Under the pieces are notes generated by a model. That model was not told where the DNA came from and searched no databases. It saw nothing but the letters and a program-made list of their open reading frames with translations. A program made the position numbers and the translations under genes. From the NCBI GenBank assembly GCA_041557595.1, contig JBFFGE010000140.1:1-13020 (forward strand): a DNA stretch of 13,020 nt, written 5' to 3'. The DNA is from JAOTYV01 sp041557595 (GTDB lineage: Bacteria > Pseudomonadota > Alphaproteobacteria > UBA8366). Position 1 is the stretch's first letter, and each line of letters opens with the position of its first letter. Shown here one piece after another: positions 7,542 to 13,020 of the stretch.

Positions 7542-8054
7542 TTAGGGCGGGGCCTCGTCGCAGGAAACGCACAGTCGGTCGCCGGGGCCGCAGCGCGTGA
7601 GCAGCCGCCGCAAATCGTCCTGCCGCAGCGCGACGCATCCTTCGGTCGCCGCGAAATTTTGCCGCGCGCAATGCAGGAAAACCGCGCTGCCGGCGCCGGG
7701 CGTCGGCGGGTCGTCGTTGTGGCCGATGACGACGATCAGGTCGTAGAGCGGGTCGTCCCGCCACAAGACTTCGTGGCGCGCCGGATAGGGCCGTTTGATC
7801 TGGCGATTGTAGTTCGGGTCCGCCGGCGCGTCGCACCAGCCGTCATCCTCGGCGAGGGCGGCAAGCGGCAGGCGCGTGGCTGGCGGCGCAATCCGGTCGG
7901 CGCGATAGAGCACGCGGCGGAGCGGGAAACACCCCGCCGGCGTCGCCCCGTCGCCTTCCCGTTTGACGCGGCGGACGCCGCCGCCGCCCAGCGCGCAGCG
8001 GATGCGTTGGCCTTCCAGAATCACGATACTATTGGCGAAAACCTGAATATCCAT
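7542..8054 (-). CDS. YkuD-type L,D-transpeptidase (COG3786-like)
   Basis: Predicted L,D-transpeptidase catalytic domain of about 170 residues. Enzymes of this fold use a cysteine to make 3-3 peptidoglycan cross-links or attach proteins to peptidoglycan. Seen here: REGDGATPAG early (residues 33-41), VVIGHND with His112, then GSAVFLHCAR with His128 and ATEGCVAL with the presumed catalytic Cys140, which is the variant pattern of the COG3786 branch. No signal peptide is visible at the chosen start, which is also usual for this branch and leaves the cellular site of action unclear. The frame is open up to an ATG at 8102, but homologues as I know them begin near MDIQVFANS; neither start has a strong ribosome-binding site. 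The upstream gene ends 76 bp before it on the same strand, so the pair may be an operon. Confidence 0.85.
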   Translation of the reverse strand: MDIQVFANSIVILEGQRIRCALGGGGVRRVKREGDGATPAGCFPLRRVLYRADRIAPPATRLPLAALAEDDGWCDAPADPNYNRQIKRPYPARHEVLWRDDPLYDLIVVIGHNDDPPTPGAGSAVFLHCARQNFAATEGCVALRQDDLRRLLTRCGPGDRLCVSCDEAPP

Positions 8055-8130
8055 CGACCGTGCGCCGCCATTCCTGACCCGTCGTATTCGGCCCGGATGC
8101 ACAGAGCACCCGGCCGGCGGCGGCAGTGTA

Positions 8131-8907
8131 TTAGATTTCCTCGGCCAATGCCTGGCCCCGCCGGGCGCGGCTCAGGGCCTCGTATTTCTCCAGCGCGTCC
8201 ATCATCAGCCGGGGAACCGCATCCGGCGGCGCGGCCCGGGGGGGCGCCACGGTCCCGGGGTCGGGTGCGGCGGCCGCGGTGCGGGGCAGCAGCGATATCG
8301 GGGCTTCGGCGCCACGGTGCCTGCCGGACAAGGGGCTCGCCGGAGAATTCGGGACATCCGGCAAGGCCGGCGGCGCGGTGTGTGCCGCGGTCTGTGTCTT
8401 GGTCTGTGTTTTAGTCTGTGCCGCCGCGACCACGGCACCGGCCCTCGGCGCCGCCCCCGCCGTCTGTCGGTCGCCGCTGCCGCCGGTCATGGCCGCGAGA
8501 ATATTTCCGCCGATATCGGCGCCGGTCTCATCCTCGACCACGGCGTTGACGATGGCCGCGGCCAGACCGCCGACGCCGCCGAACAGCGCGCCGCCCAGCA
8601 GCCGGGCGCCCGGATCGAGCGTGTCATCGGTCGCCGCGCGATAGACGGTCGAGACCAGCGGGATGTGCTGTAACGGATTGATGATGTCGACGAAATCGCG
8701 GAACGTGAAACCGTCCTTGCCGAACATTTCCACCGAGCCGGGCACATGCCAGATGTCGCCATTGCCGACGGCGTCGTCGGATTCCGTATAGAGCGAGAGT
8801 TCTTCCACCCGTTCTTCGACGTCGGACCGGCGGGAGAGGGGCTGCGCCGCGGCGGCGGCGTGCGGAGCCGGACCGGGCGGTGCGGCGAACGCGGCGGCTA
8901 ACGGCAT
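8131..8907 (-). CDS. Unrecognised protein with glycine-zipper segment and Pro/Ala-rich tail
   Basis: I do not recognise a named family. The 258-residue product has an Ala/Pro-rich N-terminus, a conserved-looking core at about residues 50-140 (DIWHVPGSVEMF, then DFVDIINPLQHIPLVSTVYR) and a glycine-rich helix GGALFGGVGGLAAAIV that resembles a glycine zipper and could insert in or contact a membrane. The core is followed by a low-complexity Pro/Ala tail with a QTKTQTKTQT repeat, and by a helical C-terminus (MMDALEKYEALSRARRGQALAEEI). There is no signal peptide. The ATG at 8907 is preceded by GAAAGGAAC and is preferred over an upstream ATG at 8946, which would run through an inverted repeat. It lies upstream of the L,D-transpeptidase gene on the same strand. 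Confidence 0.75.
   Translation of the reverse strand: MPLAAAFAAPPGPAPHAAAAAQPLSRRSDVEERVEELSLYTESDDAVGNGDIWHVPGSVEMFGKDGFTFRDFVDIINPLQHIPLVSTVYRAATDDTLDPGARLLGGALFGGVGGLAAAIVNAVVEDETGADIGGNILAAMTGGSGDRQTAGAAPRAGAVVAAAQTKTQTKTQTAAHTAPPALPDVPNSPASPLSGRHRGAEAPISLLPRTAAAAPDPGTVAPPRAAPPDAVPRLMMDALEKYEALSRARRGQALAEEI
8390..8420. repeat. In-gene 12-bp tandem repeat
   Basis: GTCTGTG recurs at 8390, 8402 and 8414 with an exact 12-bp period (unit like GTCTGTGTYTTR), encoding the Thr-Lys-Thr-Gln repeat of the unrecognised protein on the minus strand. The period is a multiple of three, so changes in copy number would stay in frame. This is a plausible source of length variation between strains. Confidence 0.75.
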
Positions 8908-8938
8908 GTTCCTTTCAGTCTCCCTGACGGTGCGCGGG

Positions 8939-8984
8939 CATGGCATCTCGGCTCACCATAGCGCGATGCAAGGGGGATGCCATG
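8939..8984. repeat. Inverted repeat upstream of the unrecognised gene
   Basis: Perfect 9-bp arms CATGGCATC (8939-8947) and GATGCCATG (8976-8984) separated by 28 bp. Located 31 bp upstream of the chosen start at 8907, in promoter or leader position on the minus strand. Confidence 0.5.
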
Positions 8985-9008
8985 TGCGGTGTGCCGGGCG
9001 CGTGGTCG

Positions 9009-9046
9009 AATTCTTGCTCACCGCCGCCGCGATTGCGGCAAGAATT
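9009..9046. repeat. Inverted repeat AATTCTTGC...GCAAGAATT
   Basis: Perfect 9-bp arms (9009-9017 and 9038-9046) around a GC-rich 20-nt centre. It lies in the spacer between the phosphatidyltransferase and the unrecognised gene, next to repeat copy 2. It may be a regulatory site or a transcript-end hairpin. Confidence 0.5.
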
Positions 9047-9069
9047 GCCAAGACCCGGTCCGAAGATGC

Positions 9070-9123
9070 CTAGAGTAGCTTTTCTGCCTTTAAACGATTC
9101 CGATTAAAGGCAGGTTGATCTAG
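9070..9123. repeat. Palindromic repeat copy 2 (REP-like)
   Basis: Core perfect 10-bp inverted repeat CTGCCTTTAA (9084-9093)/TTAAAGGCAG (9104-9113) with a 10-nt loop, inside a region that matches copy 1 (749-791) at 36 of 43 positions in the same orientation. The element is bounded by CTAGA (9070-9074) and TCTAG (9119-9123), an outer 5-bp inverted pair not seen in copy 1. It overlaps the stop codon of the phosphatidyltransferase gene. Confidence 0.8.
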
Positions 9124-9860
9124 GTCGCGGGCTTCGCGCCGCGGCTCCGGCGCATGAGCCAGAGGATATCGATCGCAAAGGAGCCGCCGATCAGCAGCAG
9201 CGCCAGCGCGACGATCGTCGCCGCGGCGTCCACCGGGACGATCGGCATCAGCGCGGCGACCAGCGCCAGGCCCTGGATGGCGCAAAGAATGCGGCGGCGT
9301 TGACGCGGCGGCAGCGGCTGGCGCAGCGGCGCGCAGAGCCGGCCTGCCAGCAGAAACCCATAGCGCGGCAGACCGATCAGCAGAACCCAGGCATCCAGCC
9401 GTCCGGACCGCCATAGCAGGAATGCCGCGGCGAAGGCGAACAGGGCGTCGATTTCCATGTCGAAGCGGGCGCCGAAAGCGCTGGCGCGGCCGGTGCGCCG
9501 GGCGATCGGGCCGTCGATGGCGTCGAGCGCGAGGGCCGCCGCGGCGAGCCCGGCGATGGCCCAGCCGCCGACCGCGCCGGGCGCGGCGCCGATGCCGAAC
9601 AGCACCGCGATCATGGCGGCGCGCAACAGGGTGACCGCATTGGCGAATCCGAAGGGCCGCTGCCGATCATCCGGCGGCAGCGCCCTGAATGTCAGGGCGG
9701 CGATGCCGAGGAAGACGCCGGTACCGGCGATCCACGCCGGGCCTGGCGGCAGCAGGATTGCGGTCGCGGCGCACTGCACCACGGCGGCGGCACCAAGCGT
9801 CGGGGCCGCGCGGAACGGAAAGCCGCGCGGCGTGGCGGCCGGAAGTGACGACGGGACCAT
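9120..9860 (-). CDS. CDP-alcohol phosphatidyltransferase family membrane protein
   Basis: Integral-membrane enzyme of the family that moves a phosphatidyl or similar phospho-alcohol group from a CDP-alcohol to a second alcohol, as in phospholipid headgroup synthesis. The 246-residue protein shows the complete catalytic signature D113-x2-D116-G117-x2-A120-R121-x8-G130-x3-D134-x3-D138, with the metal-binding aspartates all present, and about six hydrophobic segments. Start at 9860 is supported by GGAG 7 nt upstream; an ATG at 9986 in the same frame gives a non-hydrophobic, unconvincing extension. Substrate cannot be read from sequence; it is not an obvious PgsA or PssA in length and N-terminus. 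It is divergent from the reductase/PTPS-like/glycosyltransferase operon, which may point to a lipid-linked product (inference). Confidence 0.88.
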   Translation of the reverse strand: MVPSSLPAATPRGFPFRAAPTLGAAAVVQCAATAILLPPGPAWIAGTGVFLGIAALTFRALPPDDRQRPFGFANAVTLLRAAMIAVLFGIGAAPGAVGGWAIAGLAAAALALDAIDGPIARRTGRASAFGARFDMEIDALFAFAAAFLLWRSGRLDAWVLLIGLPRYGFLLAGRLCAPLRQPLPPRQRRRILCAIQGLALVAALMPIVPVDAAATIVALALLLIGGSFAIDILWLMRRSRGAKPAT

Positions 9861-9867
9861 GTGGCAA

Positions 9868-9871
9868 CTCC
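9868..9871 (-). promoter_or_regulatory. Ribosome-binding site deciding the phosphatidyltransferase start
   Basis: GGAG on the minus strand with a 7-nt spacer to the ATG at 9860. This is the reason for choosing this start over the upstream in-frame ATG at 9986. Confidence 0.6.
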
Positions 9872-10033
9872 GATCCTGCGATGGCGGTTTCAGGTGTGTC
9901 GTCGGTTTCGGCGGTAGCGGTCCGGCAATGCGCCGGTTTATCGAGTCTAGGGGATATGGCGATCCGTTCAATCGCCGGTCGATCAAATCTTCGCGTCTTG
10001 CCTCGGGACGGCGGACGGGCCATCGTACCGGCC

Positions 10034-10831
10034 ATGCAGCTCGCAGACCAAGATTGCGCCATCCCGTCGGACGGTCTCGAAGCCGACTGGGCCGCGCTCG
10101 TCGCGCTGTCGGCCGGCGCGCCGACTACCCTCCGGAGCGTGCCGGACAGCACCGCATCACCGCTGCGCACGCTCTACGAACCGCTGCTGGCGATCGGCCC
10201 GACCTGCGCGGTCGCCCATCTCGGCCAGAGTCTGGACGGGCATATCGCGACCGCCGAAGGCGCGTCGCACTATGTGACGGGCCCCGAGGACATTTTGCAC
10301 AATCACAGGATGCGGGCCCTGTTCGATGCGGTTGTCGTGGGCGCCGGCACCGTATGTCACGACGACCCCAGGCTGACCGTCCGATTGTGCGCCGGCGCCG
10401 ATCCGGTCCGCGTGGTGATCGACACGGAGCGGCGGCTCGGCCAGGACTACCGGGTCTTCCAGGACGGCATGGCGGAAACGCTGCTGCTCACGGCGGCCGA
10501 CCGGGCCGACGGAGCCGCGCATGGCGCGGCGGCGGTCGTCGGCGTGCCGCGCCGCGGCGCCGGTCTGTGTCCGATGGCGATTCGCGAGATCCTGGCGGCC
10601 CGTGGCCTTGCGCGGGTGTTTATCGAAGGCGGCGGCGTCACCGTTTCGCGCTTTGTCGAAGCTGGCGGTCTCGACCGGCTGCAGGTCACCATCGCGCCGC
10701 TGATCATCGGGTCGGGCCGCCCCGGGATCGTGTTGCCCCAGGTCGACAGCCTGTCCGATGGATTGCGGCCCCGGGTCCGGCGCTTCTTGCTGGGCGAGGA
10801 TGTCATGTTCGAATGCATGTTCGATGACTGA
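10034..10831 (+). CDS. Stand-alone RibD_C-type pyrimidine reductase
   Basis: Reductase domain of the RibD C-terminal / dihydrofolate-reductase-like fold. In riboflavin synthesis this domain reduces the ribosyl group of a diamino-pyrimidine phosphate with NADPH; the deaminase domain that precedes it in RibD is absent. Visible in the 265-residue product: AHLGQSLDGHIAT (SLDG substrate loop, residues 61-73), a GxGTVxxDDPxLTVR block (VVGAGTVCHDDPRLTVR, 101-117), PVRVVID, and RVFIEGGGVTVSRF with the EGG nucleotide-binding loop. I chose ATG 10034; an upstream in-frame ATG at 9956 has a better AGGGGAT ribosome-binding sequence, but the codons between the two have weak third-position GC bias, so they look non-coding. 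The stop overlaps the next start by 8 bp. Substrate is presumably a GTP-derived pyrimidine; this is inference. Confidence 0.85.
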   Translation: MQLADQDCAIPSDGLEADWAALVALSAGAPTTLRSVPDSTASPLRTLYEPLLAIGPTCAVAHLGQSLDGHIATAEGASHYVTGPEDILHNHRMRALFDAVVVGAGTVCHDDPRLTVRLCAGADPVRVVIDTERRLGQDYRVFQDGMAETLLLTAADRADGAAHGAAAVVGVPRRGAGLCPMAIREILAARGLARVFIEGGGVTVSRFVEAGGLDRLQVTIAPLIIGSGRPGIVLPQVDSLSDGLRPRVRRFLLGEDVMFECMFDD

Positions 10832-11780
10832 CGGATCGCCGCGGGCGTTCTGGGTCGTCGCGCCGGGTCGCGGTGAAATCCGCTCCGCCGGCGGCGACGC
10901 CGGCCCGGACGCCGTTGCCGTCCGCGCACTGGCGAGCGGCATCAGCCGGGGTACGGAAGCGTTGGTGTTTCGGGGGCAGGTGCCGCCCAGTCAATACGCG
11001 GCGATGCGCTGTCCGTTTCAGGAAGGCGACTTTCCCGGTCCGGTCAAATTCGGCTACGCCATGGTGGGCGAGACCGCGGACGGGCAGCGGGTTTTCTGCC
11101 TGTATCCGCACCAGACCCGGTTCGCCGTGCCGCCCGCCGCGCTGCTGCCGATCCCCGATGCGGTGCCGACGCGGCGCGCGGTGCTGGCCGCAAACATGGA
11201 GACCGCGGTCAACGCCGTGTGGGACGGTGCGCCCCGGCTGGGCGATCGTGTCGCGGTGGTGGGCGCGGGTGTCGTCGGGTGCCTCGTCGCCGCGCTGGCG
11301 GCCCGCCATCCTGCAACACGTGTCGAAGTGGTCGACGTCAACCCGGCGCGGCGGCCGCTGATCGAACGGCTCGGGGCGACGTTCGCGGGGCCGGACACCG
11401 CCCGGGGCGAGGCGGATTTGGTTTTTCATGCAAGCGGCAGTGCGACCGGACTCGACACGGCATTGCGGTTGGCGGGTTTCGAGGCCACGGTGGTCGAGAT
11501 GAGCTGGTATGGCGACCAACCGGTCGCCGCCGCGCTCGGCGAAGCGTTCCATTCGCGCCGGCTGACGCTGAAATCCAGTCAGGTCGGTTCGGTCGCGCCG
11601 GCGCGGCGCGGCCGCTACAGCCGCCGCGACCGGCTGGCGCTGGCCCTGTCGTTGCTGGCCGACCCGGTTTTCGAGTGCCTGATCACCGGCGAGAGCCCGT
11701 TCGAAGCATTGCCCGAGACCATGGCCCGCCTTGCCGAGGCGCCGGGGGACACGCTATGCCATGTCGTAACCTACCCATGA
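10824..11780 (+). CDS. Alcohol-dehydrogenase-fold (MDR) oxidoreductase lacking zinc ligands
   Basis: Medium-chain dehydrogenase/reductase of 318 residues, of the type often labelled zinc-binding alcohol dehydrogenase. The GroES-like N-terminal half contains ASGISRGTEALVF; the Rossmann half has VVGAGVVG (GxGxxG, residues 147-152) and VEVVDVNPAR, with Asp171 at the end of the second strand suggesting NAD(H). The catalytic Cys expected in the GIC-GTD context is Ser41, the GHE His position is Tyr78 (FGYAMVGE), and the four-Cys structural-zinc lobe is absent, so the zinc-binding name is doubtful. The segments PFQEGDFPGPVKFGYA and FCLYPHQTRFAVP are probably family-specific. The start at 10824 sits inside the end of the reductase gene (ATGACTGA), indicating translational coupling. 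The substrate is unknown. Confidence 0.88.
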   Translation: MTDGSPRAFWVVAPGRGEIRSAGGDAGPDAVAVRALASGISRGTEALVFRGQVPPSQYAAMRCPFQEGDFPGPVKFGYAMVGETADGQRVFCLYPHQTRFAVPPAALLPIPDAVPTRRAVLAANMETAVNAVWDGAPRLGDRVAVVGAGVVGCLVAALAARHPATRVEVVDVNPARRPLIERLGATFAGPDTARGEADLVFHASGSATGLDTALRLAGFEATVVEMSWYGDQPVAAALGEAFHSRRLTLKSSQVGSVAPARRGRYSRRDRLALALSLLADPVFECLITGESPFEALPETMARLAEAPGDTLCHVVTYP

Positions 11781-11800
11781 ACCGATAGGCGATACCCGCC

Positions 11801-12238
11801 ATGTACAGCGTCTGCGTCGTCGATAACATGATGGTCGCGCATAGCCTGCGCGGGGATATCTTCGGTCCGGCGCAGCGGTTGCACGGCGCCACCTATGTGG
11901 TCGAGGTGACGCTGTACCGCAAAGGGCTCGACGTTCACGGCATCGTCGCCGATATCGGCCGGGCGCGCGCGTTGCTGGCCGAGGTGCTCGACGTCTTCGC
12001 CTATCGGAATTTGGACGATCTGCCGGAATTCGACGGCCGCAACACCACGACGGAAATGCTCGCGCGGGAAATTTTCGACCGCTACCGGGCCGGTCTGCGC
12101 GCGGGCCGGCTGGGCGGCGATGCCGTAACGGCGGTGTCGGCAATCGATGTCACGCTGCGCGAAACGCCGAACGCCTGGGCGACCTACAGCGGCGCGGTAG
12201 AGGAGGAGTCGCCGGAACCGGCCGACGAACCTGAGTGA
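11801..12238 (+). CDS. Degenerate 6-pyruvoyl-tetrahydropterin-synthase-like protein
   Basis: PTPS/QueD fold protein of 145 residues. Members normally act on dihydroneopterin triphosphate using three zinc-binding histidines and a Cys/Asp/His set. Here the order of motifs is clear: VAHSLRG (His14), GPAQRLHGATY (His28), GIVADIGRARALL, LDVFAYRNLDDLPEF, GRNTTTEMLAREI and LRETPNAWATY. However, the HGH pair is HGA (Ala30 replaces a zinc ligand), the Cys four residues before it is Ala24, and the His of the usual LDHxxLN motif is missing. The pterin-anchoring Glu is kept (Glu121). It may bind a pterin or pyrimidine without standard PTPS chemistry. It starts 20 bp after the dehydrogenase gene, with weak ribosome-binding sequence, and shares GTGA with the next gene. 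The acidic tail (EEESPEPADEPE) is probably disordered. Confidence 0.85.
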   Translation: MYSVCVVDNMMVAHSLRGDIFGPAQRLHGATYVVEVTLYRKGLDVHGIVADIGRARALLAEVLDVFAYRNLDDLPEFDGRNTTTEMLAREIFDRYRAGLRAGRLGGDAVTAVSAIDVTLRETPNAWATYSGAVEEESPEPADEPE

Positions 12239-13020
12239 GCGCGCTGCCGGCCGATCTCCATTTTCTCCATCCGGGGCCGATTACGCGCCGGACCGGGGGC
12301 ACGCTCTATGACCGCCGAATGATCGACATGCTGCGCGCGGCGGGCCGCAGCGTGGTTCTGCATGAACTCGACGGCGAATTTCCATTGTGCGGCGCGGCCA
12401 CGGAAGCCGCCGCGGCCCGGCTCCTCGCCGCGCTTCCCGACGGCGCGCAGGCGGTGGCCGACGGGCTGGCGCTGCCGGCGTTCCGCCCGTCGCTGGCGGC
12501 ACATGCGGAGCGGTTGCAGTTCACGGCGCTGGTGCATCATCCGCTGGCCGACGAAACCGGCCTCGCGGCGGCGGATCGGCGGCGCCTGTTCGATGCCGAG
12601 CGGGACGCCTTGCGCCATGCGGGTGCGGTCGTCGTGCCGAGCGCGGCGATGCGCCGCCGCCTCGGCGATTTCGGCGTGGCGGCCGGGCGGGTCGTCGTGG
12701 TGCCGCCGGGCACCGATCCGGCGGCGCGGGCGGCCGGCGGTGGATCGGACCGGACGGCGTTGCTCTGCGTCGCCTCGGTCACGCCCCGCAAAGGCCACCT
12801 CACATTGCTGGCCGCCCTGGAACGCTGCCGCGACCTCGACTGGCACCTTACCTGCGCGGGCCCGACAGAATTGGATCCCGTCTGCTGGGATCAGGTCCGG
12901 GCCACCATCGGGGCGCATGGCCTCGGCGACCGGGTGTCCTTTCCGGGCACCCGCACCGGCCGCGATCTCGACGCGCTGTATGATCGCGCCGACCTGTTCG
13001 TGCTGGCCACGGCCTATGAA
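12235..13020 (+). CDS. GT4-family glycosyltransferase (5' part, cut by window end)
   Basis: A retaining GT-B fold glycosyltransferase that would transfer a sugar from a nucleotide-sugar donor. The frame is open from a GTG at 12235 to the window end (262 codons). N-terminal domain: LHFLHPGPITRRTGGTLYDRRMIDMLRAAG (glycine-rich acceptor-side loop, 10-36) and FTALVHHPLADETGL. Linker: AVVVPSAAMRRRL and VVVVPPGTDPA. The donor domain starts with LLCVASVTPRKGHLTLLAAL (Arg185 and Lys186 in the phosphate-binding position), then CAGP, DRVSFPGTRTGRDLDALYDRADLFVLATAYE; the expected EX7E motif would begin at the cut. The GTG start overlaps the preceding TGA (GTGA), so it is translationally coupled. No signal peptide, probably cytoplasmic or peripheral. 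Donor and acceptor cannot be told. Confidence 0.9.
   Translation, partial: MSALPADLHFLHPGPITRRTGGTLYDRRMIDMLRAAGRSVVLHELDGEFPLCGAATEAAAARLLAALPDGAQAVADGLALPAFRPSLAAHAERLQFTALVHHPLADETGLAAADRRRLFDAERDALRHAGAVVVPSAAMRRRLGDFGVAAGRVVVVPPGTDPAARAAGGGSDRTALLCVASVTPRKGHLTLLAALERCRDLDWHLTCAGPTELDPVCWDQVRATIGAHGLGDRVSFPGTRTGRDLDALYDRADLFVLATAYE

Noticed and set aside
6745..7836. 363-codon minus-strand open frame opposite yggS
   Set aside because: It is a shadow of yggS and the end of the transpeptidase gene, Arg-rich with no domain.
9944..9971. Possible sigma70-type promoter for the phosphatidyltransferase (TTGAAC, 16 bp, TAGACT on the minus strand)
   Set aside because: Each box matches only four of six consensus bases, which is easily met by chance; not called.
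9457..10827. 456-codon plus-strand open frame across the phosphatidyltransferase and reductase
   Set aside because: It crosses a divergent gene pair, is Arg-rich and has no motif, while the other frames carry complete catalytic signatures.
12184..12918. 244-codon minus-strand open frame
   Set aside because: It lies opposite the GT4 glycosyltransferase, whose plus-strand frame from GTG 12235 is open to the window end and carries clear GT4 motifs.
1..13020. CRISPR arrays, tRNA/rRNA genes, insertion sequences
   Set aside because: No regular direct-repeat array, no tRNA-like or rRNA-like sequence, and no transposase-like reading frame was recognised.

Overview
The window is GC-rich, densely coded DNA that reads as the chromosome of an alphaproteobacterium, probably close to Rhodospirillales. 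Supporting signs are a chromosomal-type ParB beside holA, lptE, leuS and a DUF3576-type lipoprotein (an order I know from that class), an alphaproteobacterial LptE and a COG3786-type YkuD protein. No RNA gene, CRISPR array, transposase or integrase is visible.

Left part (1-5666): the 3' part of parB enters from the left edge on the plus strand and converges on a minus-strand cluster transcribed DUF3576 lipoprotein > leuS > lptE > holA. leuS and lptE overlap, and lptE and holA are 7 bp apart. This is housekeeping: chromosome segregation, leucyl-tRNA charging, LPS export and the clamp-loader delta subunit. A 250-bp convergent spacer holds a repeat-family hairpin and a second hairpin.

Middle (5667-9860): a short porin-like outer-membrane barrel (minus) is divergent from a YggS/PLPBP pyridoxal-phosphate homeostasis gene (plus), with a palindrome-rich 311-bp spacer between them. 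yggS converges on a YkuD-type L,D-transpeptidase, which lies downstream of an unrecognised Pro/Ala-rich protein with a glycine-zipper segment. Next comes a membrane CDP-alcohol phosphatidyltransferase (minus), whose stop codon touches the second copy of the palindromic repeat.

Right part (9861-13020): divergent from the phosphatidyltransferase is a tightly packed plus-strand operon: a stand-alone RibD_C-type pyrimidine reductase, an alcohol-dehydrogenase-fold (MDR) protein that lacks the usual zinc ligands, a 6-pyruvoyl-tetrahydropterin-synthase-like protein that lacks a zinc ligand and the catalytic residues, and a GT4 glycosyltransferase cut by the right edge. Overlapping stop/start codons join genes 1-2 and 3-4. 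The set is not a riboflavin, queuosine or folate operon. It looks like a route that converts a GTP-derived pyrimidine or pterin into a glycosylated, perhaps lipid-linked, product. This is the most interesting part of the window; its product cannot be deduced from sequence alone.
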